Source of the DNA: Lachnospiraceae bacterium
Lineage (GTDB): Bacteria; Bacillota; Clostridia; Lachnospirales; Lachnospiraceae
Direction: 5' to 3'
DNA: 64,000 bases
NCBI GenBank assembly: GCA_021200475.1
Contig: JAJQGP010000015.1
Span: 1-64,000, forward strand
How positions within the stretch are numbered: position 1 is the stretch's first letter; each line of letters starts with the position of its first letter. The position numbers and the translations under genes were made by a program. The notes under the pieces are model-generated. The model saw nothing but the letters and a program-made list of their open reading frames with translations, made no database searches and was not told the DNA's origin. Shown here one piece after another: positions 9,747 to 18,809 of this stretch.

Positions 9747-9826
9747 GATAAAAACCCTCCTGATATTGATATTATGAATGGCATTCGCTGTACGAATACA
9801 CATACAAAAACCTGTCTCACAGATCG

Positions 9827-11242
9827 TCACGAAAGTGTCTGTTCATTATAAACCTTAATATCAAACGAGTCATGAACACAGGTACGTGCTTCCTCAATCG
9901 AGTTAAATTCGCCTCTCTTCAGCATCTGTGCCAGCAGGTTGCCAATCGCAGTCGACTCGGTCGGACCCGCATGGACTTCCTTGCCGGTCGCACGCGCAGT
10001 CAGCTCATTCAGATACCCCGCATTGCAGCCGCCGCCCATAATGTGAATGCGGTGATACTCCCGCTTGCCCATCTCTTCCAGCTCCTTCGCCGTCTTCGCA
10101 TAGCAGTCCGCAAGGCTTCCATAGATCACCGTTGCCAGCTCTCCGAGCGTCTCCGGAACCGGCTGAGCGGTCCTGCGGCAATAGTCTCTCACGGCCTCCG
10201 TCATATTATCCGGGGAAAGGAAACAGGAATCATTCGCGTCCACCCGTGACGGGAAATCCTTTGCTTCCTCCGCCATGGCGCAGATTTCAGCAAAGCTGTA
10301 CTCATCATAATATTCATGCCGGACAGACTGAATCATCCAAAGACCCATGATATTTTTCAGGTAACGGAAGCGCCCCGCGTAGCCTCCCTCATTGGTCAGA
10401 TTCAGCTCACGGCTCCTGGACGAGCAGTCCGGCGTCATCCGCTCAATCCCCATCAGGGACCAGGTACCTGAACTGATGTAAATAAAATCGTCATCATTCG
10501 CAGGCACAGACAGCACAGAAGACCCCGTGTCATGCGTCGCCGGCGCTACCACCTGGAGATCAAATCCGACCTCTTTTTTTACTTTTTCACTGAGAGTGCC
10601 CACCACCGTACCAGGCATAACCAGCTTCTGGAAGATCCGCCTCGGATAGCCCAGCATGTCAATCAGCTCATAATCCCAGTCTTTCGTCACTGGGGAAACC
10701 AGCTGCCCCGTCGTCGCCTCCGTGTACTCGCAGGTCTTATTCCCGGTCAGCAGAAAATGAAAATAATCCGGCACATGCAAAAGCGTCTGTGCCTGCTCCA
10801 GCTGTTCCGGATGATTCTTTTTAATCGCCATCAGCTGATAGATTGTGTTAAAAATCGCTTTCTGGATCCCGGTGCGCGCGTAAAGATCCTCGGAAGAAAT
10901 GACCTTATAGACCTCCTCGTCCATGCCGTCTGTACGATGGTCACGATATCCGACCGTATTGCCAATCACCTGATCCTGGCTGTCGAGAAGCACAAAGTCC
11001 ACGCCCCAGGTGTCAATTCCCATGCTTGCAGGGATTTTCCCCAGCTCGCGGCACCGCTTCATCCCGTTTAAGATTTCCGTAAACAGACGGTCATATTCCC
11101 AACAGAGCTCCCCGTCTTTTTTCACCAGGCCATTTTCAAAGCGGTAAACCTCTTCCAGCACAATTTTGCCATCCTCCAGATGTCCGAGGATATGGCGCCC
11201 GCTGGATGCCCCAATATCCACCGCAAGATAGTACACTGACAT
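9827..11242 (-). CDS. rhaB: Rhamnulokinase (FGGY family)
   Basis: YYLAVDIGASSGRHILG N-terminus, GIDTWGVDFVLLD, IHIMGGGCNAGYLNELTARATG. Confidence 0.92.
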   Translation of the reverse strand: MSVYYLAVDIGASSGRHILGHLEDGKIVLEEVYRFENGLVKKDGELCWEYDRLFTEILNGMKRCRELGKIPASMGIDTWGVDFVLLDSQDQVIGNTVGYRDHRTDGMDEEVYKVISSEDLYARTGIQKAIFNTIYQLMAIKKNHPEQLEQAQTLLHVPDYFHFLLTGNKTCEYTEATTGQLVSPVTKDWDYELIDMLGYPRRIFQKLVMPGTVVGTLSEKVKKEVGFDLQVVAPATHDTGSSVLSVPANDDDFIYISSGTWSLMGIERMTPDCSSRSRELNLTNEGGYAGRFRYLKNIMGLWMIQSVRHEYYDEYSFAEICAMAEEAKDFPSRVDANDSCFLSPDNMTEAVRDYCRRTAQPVPETLGELATVIYGSLADCYAKTAKELEEMGKREYHRIHIMGGGCNAGYLNELTARATGKEVHAGPTESTAIGNLLAQMLKRGEFNSIEEARTCVHDSFDIKVYNEQTLS

Positions 11243-11276
11243 AGCTACCTCCTCAAGTCTTTTGTAAAGAAAACCG

Positions 11277-12974
11277 TTAATAACTGATTACCTTCGTACC
11301 GATCGGGATATTATCATAAATCCACTTCGCATCCGCAAGGGAAAGCCGCACGCATCCATGAGAAGCGTTTGTACCAAGGCCGCTCTCCTGCACCTGCGTC
11401 ATGCTGCCCGGCTCATACAGGATCGAGCGGAACAGGTAATTCCCGTAGAACTGCGTGTAATACCAGCAGGTATAGGTAGTTCCGAACGCTTTGCCCTTTG
11501 CAAGTACGGTATAGGAGCCTTTCACCGTCGGTGAAGAGGACTTACCGGTCGCGCAGACAAAATAGTACTTCAGCTGCCAGTTTCCATAGGAACCATAGAA
11601 CACGCCCACCCGGTTCGTAGAAGAATTCACCATCAGGAGCCAGTTCGTACTACTGCTGTAGGACTGCGCTTTGCTGATCATCGCCACTGCGCTGGTCTCG
11701 ACCGATGCAGTACGCTTGCCGCTGCTGTCTACCTGGCCATAGCCTTCTGACGCGGAGCCTACGATTCCATTCGTCTGCAAAATGCCGCTGCTGTTAAAGT
11801 AATATGCACCGCCGTCAATCGTCACCCAGCCGGTCTGCATTGCACCGCTCGACGAGAAGTAGTATTTGCTGCCGCTGATGGTCTGCCAGCCCGTCTGCAC
11901 AATGCCCGTCGATGAGAAATAATATGTATATCCGTCGATCGTCTGCCAGCCCGTCAGAGCGGCTCCGTATTCCTTGCCCGACCCGGTCGTACTGAAGTAG
12001 TATTTATTTCCGTCAATTCTCTTCCAGCCGGTCTTCATCTTACCCACAGATGAAAAATAATACCGATAGCTGCCAATCTTAATCAGGCCGGTCGCAGCCG
12101 CACCCTGCTTCCCGCTCGAGCTGCTCTTCAGAAAATAATATTTATAGCCATTGATGGTCTGCCAGCCGGTCTTCATCTTACCGGTGGAAGAAAAATAATA
12201 CCGGTCACTGCCAATCTTAATCAGGCCGGTCGCAGCCGCGCCCTTCGGTATGGAACCCTTCGCGCTCTTATAGAAGTAGTAGGTGGATTTTCCTACTGTC
12301 TGCCAACCCGTCTGCATCACACCGGTGGATGAAAAATAATAGCGATAACTGCCAACCTTAACCAGCCCCGTCGCCGCGGCACCCTTCGGTACAGAGCCCT
12401 TCGCGCTCTTATAAAAATAATAGGTAGATTTCCCTACCGTCTGCCAGCCCGTCTGCGCCACACCGTCCACATAATAACAGGTATAGCCATTCTCCGTCAC
12501 CAGACCCTGCAGCAGAACGGTGGTCTCCGCCTCCGTTTCCTCAGATGCCTCTGTCCCGGCCGCTTCTGTTCCAGATTCCGCCGCTGTTTCCGTCCCGGCC
12601 ACTGCTTCTGTAGCAGCCTCTGTCTCTGATTCCGCAACTGTCGCTGCTGCTTCGATGAATTCTGCCTCAGTCACCGGCTCTGTGGTCTCCGTATCGGATG
12701 CGGCCGTCTCTGAATCATCCAGCCCTTCTGTGACAGCCTCTGAGGATTTTTCTGTCCCGGCATCGGTCACTTCCTCCGCCGTCGCTTCCACAGCTGTCTC
12801 AGCCGCGGCTGCTGTCCCATCCGCTAATCGTCCGCTTGCATCCTCTGAATCCGTCTCATCCGTATTGATCACTGCTTCAGAAGCAATCTCCTGCGCATAG
12901 GCCTGGCATCCCATCCCAAATGGCAGGCCGGAAATCAACATCGTAGTCAGTAATAAGATCAGTTTTTTCTTCAT
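11277..12974 (-). CDS. Secreted L,D-transpeptidase (YkuD) with tandem cell-wall-binding repeats
   Basis: C-terminal HGCVRLSLADAKWIYDNIPIGTKV; repeats GWQTVGKSTYYFYKSAKGSxPKGAAATGL; Ala/Glu/Thr-rich N-terminal linker. Confidence 0.9.
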   Translation of the reverse strand: MKKKLILLLTTMLISGLPFGMGCQAYAQEIASEAVINTDETDSEDASGRLADGTAAAAETAVEATAEEVTDAGTEKSSEAVTEGLDDSETAASDTETTEPVTEAEFIEAAATVAESETEAATEAVAGTETAAESGTEAAGTEASEETEAETTVLLQGLVTENGYTCYYVDGVAQTGWQTVGKSTYYFYKSAKGSVPKGAAATGLVKVGSYRYYFSSTGVMQTGWQTVGKSTYYFYKSAKGSIPKGAAATGLIKIGSDRYYFSSTGKMKTGWQTINGYKYYFLKSSSSGKQGAAATGLIKIGSYRYYFSSVGKMKTGWKRIDGNKYYFSTTGSGKEYGAALTGWQTIDGYTYYFSSTGIVQTGWQTISGSKYYFSSSGAMQTGWVTIDGGAYYFNSSGILQTNGIVGSASEGYGQVDSSGKRTASVETSAVAMISKAQSYSSSTNWLLMVNSSTNRVGVFYGSYGNWQLKYYFVCATGKSSSPTVKGSYTVLAKGKAFGTTYTCWYYTQFYGNYLFRSILYEPGSMTQVQESGLGTNASHGCVRLSLADAKWIYDNIPIGTKVISY

Positions 12975-13115
12975 TATGTCTCCTCCCCTTCTAAGGTCTT
13001 ATGAATAAACTGCCAAATAGACTCATGAAGAATATATTACCATATTTCCCTTTTTCCTGTCTACCACTTAGGAAAATCTTCATATTTCCTTATAAATTTG
13101 TAAGCATTCTGAACA

Positions 13116-13886
13116 TCAGTCATCCGGATAAACACACCTGACATCTGCCCGTTCAAACGTACGCATCCACGCTTCGGAAGGCTGTTCGTCCGTGATAACA
13201 ATATCCACATCCCGCAGATCGCTTACAACCGCAAACGCATCCTGATCAAATTTTGTACTGTCCACTGCCAGGATTCTGGTTTTTCCGGATGTGAGCATGG
13301 TCCTTTTAATCCCCGCAAGGGAATCCTTCGACTCCATATACCCTCTCTCCCGGCTGAAAGCCTTGCAGGAAAAAATGACCTTATCCGCAAAGTGCGCGCG
13401 GATCGCCTGCTCCGCCTCAATCCCGATAAAGGTCAGGTACCGCTCGTCCATCACACCCCCGGTTGAAATAATTTCCCACTCCGGCGCATCTGTCAGAGAC
13501 AACAGAATTTCCATGGAATTCGTAAGCACAGTCAGACGGCTTTTTGTTTCTTTCAGCGCCTTTGCCACAAAAACGGCTGTGCTGCTGGCATCCAGGATAA
13601 TGTGGTCTCCATCCTCCACCAGCGCTGCCGCAAGCTCCGCAATTTTCTGTTTTCCCTGCACATTCTGATTTTTTCTGATATTAAATGGAAGATCGATCCC
13701 TGTATTCTCATTAATCACGGCACCGCCATAGCTTTTTGTGGCATACCCCTCTTTTTCCAGCTTGTCCAGATCGCGGCGTATCGTCTCCTCAGAAACGCCA
13801 TACTGCTGGCTGAGCTCCGAAACCACTACACGCTTTTCCATCTGCAGCTTTTCCAGGATTTCATTTCGTCTTTCCAGTGCAAGCAT
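13116..13886 (-). CDS. DeoR-family transcriptional regulator
   Basis: N-terminal HTH MLALERRNEILEKLQMEKRVVVSELSQQYGVSEETIRRDLDKLEKEG. Confidence 0.93.
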   Translation of the reverse strand: MLALERRNEILEKLQMEKRVVVSELSQQYGVSEETIRRDLDKLEKEGYATKSYGGAVINENTGIDLPFNIRKNQNVQGKQKIAELAAALVEDGDHIILDASSTAVFVAKALKETKSRLTVLTNSMEILLSLTDAPEWEIISTGGVMDERYLTFIGIEAEQAIRAHFADKVIFSCKAFSRERGYMESKDSLAGIKRTMLTSGKTRILAVDSTKFDQDAFAVVSDLRDVDIVITDEQPSEAWMRTFERADVRCVYPDD

Positions 13887-13918
13887 ATTGATCCATCCTC
13901 CAGGTCACAAAATCACTG

Positions 13919-13964
13919 CTATTCCAAACAGCAGACCGCACTTTGCCCCGGTCTGAACAGTTAC
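13919..13964. repeat. Degenerate copy of the GTAAC/ATTCAGAACAGC palindromic family
   Basis: attccaaacagcagaccgcactttgccccggtctgaacagttac resembles 26180-26223. Confidence 0.45.
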
Positions 13965-13971
13965 GTGAATT

Positions 13972-14520
13972 TTACAGAAGCTTCTCTGTCATTCTTCGAT
14001 CCGGATGTGCGATGACCGATGAATCCAGATACATGCCCTTTTCTGCCACCAGCTGTTTCGCCCGCTCGATGGATGCCTCCACAGCGGATACTTCTCCGGT
14101 GATCAGCATATACGATTTCCCGCACATTCCCTTCGCGATACGCAGCTCGATCAGCTCTACGATAGCTGTCTTTGCCGCCTGATCCGCTGCCTCAATGATG
14201 GATGCCGCGTCATAGGTCTCCAGAATGCCAAGCGCACGGATATCCTTTACCTGTGAGGTGCCGTAAATGGCCGGAAAGATTGACTCATGCGGATTTCCCA
14301 GGACAAAGCTGTCAATGCATTTATCTTCGAACGAAGTAACCGCCGTCTCTACCGCCGCTTTCACTGCGCTCAGGTCTCCGGCAATGATGGCGATATACTT
14401 TCCGGGACATACCGTCTGTGCCTCAATCAGCTCCACCTCAGCTGTTTTTACCATAGCGTCCGCCGCAGTAATGCCGGCGGCGGTTGTCTTAAATTCTATC
14501 ATTCCAATCGCTTTACTCAT
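13972..14520 (-). CDS. pduT: Tandem-BMC-domain shell trimer, PduT-like
   Basis: Two BMC domains: MSKAIGMIEFKTTAAGITAADAMVKTAEVELIEA and RALGILETYDAASIIEAADQAAKTAIVELIEL; Cys in TVCPGK. Confidence 0.87.
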   Translation of the reverse strand: MSKAIGMIEFKTTAAGITAADAMVKTAEVELIEAQTVCPGKYIAIIAGDLSAVKAAVETAVTSFEDKCIDSFVLGNPHESIFPAIYGTSQVKDIRALGILETYDAASIIEAADQAAKTAIVELIELRIAKGMCGKSYMLITGEVSAVEASIERAKQLVAEKGMYLDSSVIAHPDRRMTEKLL

Positions 14521-14643
14521 CGCTGTACTATCCTTTCCGTTGCGCACTGCCTCTTACCTGTCCGAAAATCAGAAAATGCCGCACAAAATGGCCAGTCTGT
14601 GATCCGGTTCCTCCCTGTGAAGGTCCGCCCCATTTATAAGCCA

Positions 14644-15975
14644 TTAAGAAATCGCCGCTAACACAATATGGCGGTCTGTCACCTCGGTCACCCTTCCGCC
14701 AATCGACGCGTGGATCCCCACGCTCAATCCCTGCGCGGGCTCCGCAATCATCTGTCCCTGCGTTACTTCCTCTCCCACCTTCACAATGGCTTTCGCCGGC
14801 GCGCCAATGTGCTGGCTAAGAAGAATCTTTACTTTGGAAACCGCTGCCAGCGTCTCATCCATCGGAGCATCCACATCATACCGGGAAAGTCCCAGACGTG
14901 CCATCAGCCGCTCCTCCGGTACCTTCCTGTATTCTCTGGAGGAAACCACCGGCGCGGCCTGTACATTCTGCGGCGGCCGGACTCCTGCCTGCCGCAGGCC
15001 GGCCTTCATATCCGCAAGCAGAGACCGTGGAGCGAGACTCTGTGGACAGGCATACATTTCACAGACACCACAGGAGCTGCAAAAAGATGCGTCCAGATAC
15101 GGATTCAGATCCCGGAAATCCTGGTTTGACGCTGCCCTCATAAATCTTGCCGGGTCAATCGGATGCCCCAGAGCATGCCGCGGGCACAGGTCCGTGCAGG
15201 TACTGCACTGGCAGCAGATGGATGCCGCCCGCTTTAAATCAATCGAAGCACTCCTCTGTTTTTTTCTGACAATCGTGTGATCCTTCGGGAGAACCAGAAT
15301 CGCATTCGTTGTCTTCGTGACCGGTTCCTCCCCGCTGCCAATACGTCCCATCATCGGTCCGCCGACAAAATAGACCGGATCGCTGACCGTAACATTTCCC
15401 GCGAGCGCAACTACCTCGTCCAGCATACAGCCAATCGGTACCCGCACGGTCACCGGATGGCTGACCTCTGCCACCACGGATACATATTTGTCTGTCACCG
15501 GCTTTTTCTGCTCCAGCGCACAGTACACATTATAAACGGTCTCTGCGTTAAATACCGCAACGCCCTGTTCAATCGGCAGTCCGCCCGGCCGCACGACGCG
15601 CCCGGTCGCCTCATAGATCAGCACCACCTCATCCCCCATCGGATAAGCCTCATCCAGCAGCTTCAGACGCATCCCGGGGAATTCCTCCATATGCTGCCGC
15701 AGCGCACGCACCGTCTGCACATAGGATTTTTTCACACCAATGATTGCCTCGGACGCCCCTACTGTCTGCGCGATCAGATGGAACGTCTTCATAATCTCAT
15801 ACGCGTGGCGTTCCAAAAGCTGTCGATGCAGCTTCAGAAGCGGCTCACACTCTGCACAATTCAAAAGGATGGTATCTGCCTTGTCTGTCAGCTTCGCATA
15901 AGTCGGAAACCCCGCTCCGCCGGCACCCACCACACCACATGACTGAATGATATCCTGAAGTTCTTTTATTTCCAT
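14644..15975 (-). CDS. pduS: PduS/RnfC-like SLBB and [4Fe-4S] electron-transfer protein
   Basis: GVVGAGGAGFPTYAKL N-terminus; CCQCSTCTDLCP and CSSCGVCEMYACP cluster motifs. Confidence 0.88.
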   Translation of the reverse strand: MEIKELQDIIQSCGVVGAGGAGFPTYAKLTDKADTILLNCAECEPLLKLHRQLLERHAYEIMKTFHLIAQTVGASEAIIGVKKSYVQTVRALRQHMEEFPGMRLKLLDEAYPMGDEVVLIYEATGRVVRPGGLPIEQGVAVFNAETVYNVYCALEQKKPVTDKYVSVVAEVSHPVTVRVPIGCMLDEVVALAGNVTVSDPVYFVGGPMMGRIGSGEEPVTKTTNAILVLPKDHTIVRKKQRSASIDLKRAASICCQCSTCTDLCPRHALGHPIDPARFMRAASNQDFRDLNPYLDASFCSSCGVCEMYACPQSLAPRSLLADMKAGLRQAGVRPPQNVQAAPVVSSREYRKVPEERLMARLGLSRYDVDAPMDETLAAVSKVKILLSQHIGAPAKAIVKVGEEVTQGQMIAEPAQGLSVGIHASIGGRVTEVTDRHIVLAAIS

Positions 15976-16049
15976 AGCGTTACTCCGTTTAAATTTCGCA
16001 GCTGTTATTTACATATCAGATGATTTGAGCAACAAAAGAGTATGATTCA

Positions 16050-16322
16050 TCACAAAATGTCACTTGCATCATCGATAATACCGACGATCGCAGCATCTAC
16101 CGGTGCGGAGTCCACCCCGCAGCCAATCCTGGCGGCACTGCCCTGTGCCACGAGTACATACTCCCCGATGCCGGCACCGATGATATCAATCGCCACCAGC
16201 TGTCCCTGGCCAGATGCCATACACTGCACAGGCTCTACAATCATAAATTTACTTCCGATCAGTTTTTCGCTTTTGCGCGTGGAGACCACGCTGCCCACTA
16301 CTTTCCCTACAATCATTTCCAC
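16050..16322 (-). CDS. EutN/CcmL-type BMC vertex pentamer
   Basis: MIVGKVVGSVVSTRKSEKLIGSKFMIVEPV...GAGIGEYVLVAQGSAAR. Confidence 0.9.
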   Translation of the reverse strand: MEMIVGKVVGSVVSTRKSEKLIGSKFMIVEPVQCMASGQGQLVAIDIIGAGIGEYVLVAQGSAARIGCGVDSAPVDAAIVGIIDDASDIL

Positions 16323-16417
16323 GCCTCCCCGCGCCGTATAACCGTATCAATGCGCACGCATAACGGTTCCTGTACCTCCACAGTGAGTGAAAATACCTCC
16401 GCCGTGAACGGAAACTG

Positions 16418-17146
16418 TCAGCCTACGATCGTCACCAGATCCCCCGTGGCGATCTGCGCCGCATTGGCCTCATCCGTATCAATATGCATTTCCAGCGTAA
16501 AGCTTTCATCCACACGGATTTTTACGTGATCAAAAACTGCGCCGCGTGCATGATCCGCCCGGACAGAGACAAAATCACCGTCCCGAACGCCGGCAAGACG
16601 CGCGTCAGCAGGAGACATATGGATGTGGCGCATGGCAACAATGCAGCCCTCCTTCAGATATACAGCTCCCTTTGGTCCGACAACAGCAATCGGCGCGCTG
16701 CCTTCAATATCACCGGATTCCCGCACCGGCACCTTCATGCCAAGCCGGATCGCATCGGTCGCGGAAACCTCTACCTGTGAGGCCCTGCGAACCGGGCCGA
16801 GCACACGGACATTCTCAATCGCGCGCAGCTTCAGGCCTACAATTGTTACCGTTTCATTGGAGGCAAACTGCCCGCCCATCAGTTCCCTGCGCTTCGTAAG
16901 ATGATACCCGGGGCCAAACAATGCTTCTACATGCTCCTGCGTCAGGTGTACATGCCTCGCGGAAACACCAACCGGTACAGCAAACCCGCTGTTCTTTTTT
17001 TCCATCTCCATCCGGCTGATCGCTTCGATCACCAGTCTTGTAATTTGTTCCACATTCGCTGTTTCCAAGAGTGCACCTGCTTTCTTTTCATCCCCTGACC
17101 ACGCATCAGGTGCGTGGCCAGGTTGTAACCAGTAACCGCCTGACAC
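16418..17146 (-). CDS. pduL: Phosphate propanoyltransferase; true start uncertain
   Basis: VPVGVSARHVHLTQEHVEALFGPGYHLTKRRELMGGQFASNETV, RHIHMSPADA. No ATG between 17146 and 17011; TTG at 17068 possible. Confidence 0.88.
   Translation of the reverse strand: MSGGYWLQPGHAPDAWSGDEKKAGALLETANVEQITRLVIEAISRMEMEKKNSGFAVPVGVSARHVHLTQEHVEALFGPGYHLTKRRELMGGQFASNETVTIVGLKLRAIENVRVLGPVRRASQVEVSATDAIRLGMKVPVRESGDIEGSAPIAVVGPKGAVYLKEGCIVAMRHIHMSPADARLAGVRDGDFVSVRADHARGAVFDHVKIRVDESFTLEMHIDTDEANAAQIATGDLVTIVG
17095..17137. repeat. CCTGACCACGCA palindromic repeat overlapping the 5' end of the pduL ORF
   Basis: cctgaccacgca-tcagg-tgcgtggccagg plus ttgtaaccagtaac; inverted match to 48716-48758. Confidence 0.75.
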
Positions 17147-17149
17147 ATT

Positions 17150-17428
17150 TTACTTCATTACCGGAAGAATTTTCTCCACATCCGTGTGCGGTCTCGGGAT
17201 CACATGGGTCGCTACCAGCTCGCCAAGTCTGGAAGCCGCTGCGCTTCCGCTCTCTACTGCGGATTTTACTGCGCCTACATCGCCGCGCACCATTACTGTC
17301 ACCAGTCCGGAACCGATCTTTTCTGTACCAACGAGCGTTACATTCGCTGCCTTGCACATCTGATCCGCTGCCTCGATCGCTGCCGTCAGTCCTCTGGTTT
17401 CAATCATTCCCAATGCTTCCTGTGTCAT
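17150..17428 (-). CDS. BMC-H shell protein (ORF continues in frame upstream to 17614)
   Basis: [41 protein letters not shown] just upstream of ATG 17428. Confidence 0.9.
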   Translation of the reverse strand: MTQEALGMIETRGLTAAIEAADQMCKAANVTLVGTEKIGSGLVTVMVRGDVGAVKSAVESGSAAASRLGELVATHVIPRPHTDVEKILPVMK

Positions 17429-17663
17429 TTTCTTTTCCTCCTTGTTGAATGTTGTATCGTTTGTTTCCTGTTTCACAATTTTTGTTTTTGCAGCTTCCGT
17501 GTTTTTATTTGCAGTCGATCGGTTCCTTGCCGTCCGCCTCGGCGCGTCCGCCTTTTTCGAAGCCGCCGTACCGGATGCTGCCTTTTTCTCGTCAGCCATG
17601 CTTCTATTCCTCACACTCCATGTCCCGATTCAGACAGGACATTATGAAAACCTCCGGCCCTGG

Positions 17664-17969
17664 TCAGTCCAAAGCGCTGCCCTGCTCTCTCCATCTGGCT
17701 GCGCTCAATTCCACGATCCGGACAATCTCCTCGTGGGGACGCGCGATCACAGCCTTACAGACTGGTTTTTTGATTCCATTCGCGGCAGCGGCTTCCACTG
17801 CCTCCGTGACAGCGGCCACATCGCCCTGCACAATAATGGTCACCAGCCGTCCGCCGAGCTTGCGCTCCCAGGAGGCCAGCTCTACGCCAGCAGTTTTACA
17901 CATGATATCCAGCGCGTCAATCGCCGCTACTACACCTGAGACTTCTATAAAGCCATACGATTTATCCAT
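17664..17969 (-). CDS. BMC-H shell protein
   Basis: MDKSYGFIEVSGVVAAIDALDIMCKTAGVELASWERKLGGRLVTIIVQGDVAAVTEAV. Confidence 0.88.
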   Translation of the reverse strand: MDKSYGFIEVSGVVAAIDALDIMCKTAGVELASWERKLGGRLVTIIVQGDVAAVTEAVEAAAANGIKKPVCKAVIARPHEEIVRIVELSAARWREQGSALD

Positions 17970-18056
17970 GGGCAAATTCCCTCTGTCAAAAATTCCCGTG
18001 CCCTTTACCGGCCTGTTTCCTGCCACAAATTCAGGCATTCGAAGTTCATCCTCCGA

Positions 18057-18332
18057 TCAGATCTTCGGCAGAATTTTCTCCACATCACTGTGCGGTCTCG
18101 GAATCACATGCGCCGCCACCAGCTCACCAAGTCTGGAGGCTGCCGCACTGCCGCTCTCAACCGCAGCCTTCACCGCTCCTACATCGCCGCGCACCATCAC
18201 GGTCACGAGGCCGGAACCGATCTTTTCTGTACCGGTCAGCGTCACCTCTGCTGATTTCGTCATCGCATCCGCCGCCTCGATCGCCGCCGTCAGTCCTCTG
18301 GTTTCAATCATTCCCAATGCTTCCTGTGCCAT
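18057..18332 (-). CDS. BMC-H shell protein, close paralogue of 17150-17428
   Basis: [58 protein letters not shown]. Confidence 0.93.
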   Translation of the reverse strand: MAQEALGMIETRGLTAAIEAADAMTKSAEVTLTGTEKIGSGLVTVMVRGDVGAVKAAVESGSAAASRLGELVAAHVIPRPHSDVEKILPKI

Positions 18333-18357
18333 GGTTATCTACCTCCGCTTATTCTTT

Positions 18358-18681
18358 TTAATCTTTATCCAAGCCACTGATTTTCAACATTTTTTCCGTC
18401 CCCTCTTCCGGGTTCGGAATGATGTGGTGCTGCACCACGCCCGTCATACTCTCGGCTGCCCGCAGCCCCGCGTCCATCGCCGCCGTCACATCGGCCACGC
18501 TGCCGCGAAATTTTATGCAGACAAGAAGCGGTACCGGAAGCGCATCCGCGTTGGCCGGTTTGTTCTTGTCAAAGACCTCCAGGCGGACATTCGCCGCCTT
18601 GCAAACCGCGTCTGCCGCCACAAAAGCTGTCGTCATCCCGTAAACCTCTAAAATTCCCGCCGCTTCTGCCATACGGTTCAT
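18358..18681 (-). CDS. Divergent BMC-H shell protein
   Basis: MAEAAGILEVYGMTTAFVAADAVCKAANVRLEVFDKNKPANADALPVPLLVCIKFRGSVADVTAAMDAG. Confidence 0.82.
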   Translation of the reverse strand: MNRMAEAAGILEVYGMTTAFVAADAVCKAANVRLEVFDKNKPANADALPVPLLVCIKFRGSVADVTAAMDAGLRAAESMTGVVQHHIIPNPEEGTEKMLKISGLDKD

Positions 18682-18702
18682 GCCTCCTTGCGTTTATTGT
18701 TT

Positions 18703-18758
18703 CGTAACTGTTCCGTACCTTCACAGTTACGAGGCTTATCCCGCACAGATGCGGGATG
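18703..18758. repeat. Two adjacent small hairpins between ADH and BMC-H genes
   Basis: CGTAACTG...CAGTTACG and ATCCCGCacagatGCGGGAT. Confidence 0.6.
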
Positions 18759-18809
18759 CCGCCCCGGCGAGGGGACAACTCCTGTCCCCATTAGTATAGG
18801 GAAATACAC

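Noticed and set aside
11780-12480. Tandem DNA repeats
   Set aside because: Explained by coding repeats (cell-wall-binding modules) of the L,D-transpeptidase.
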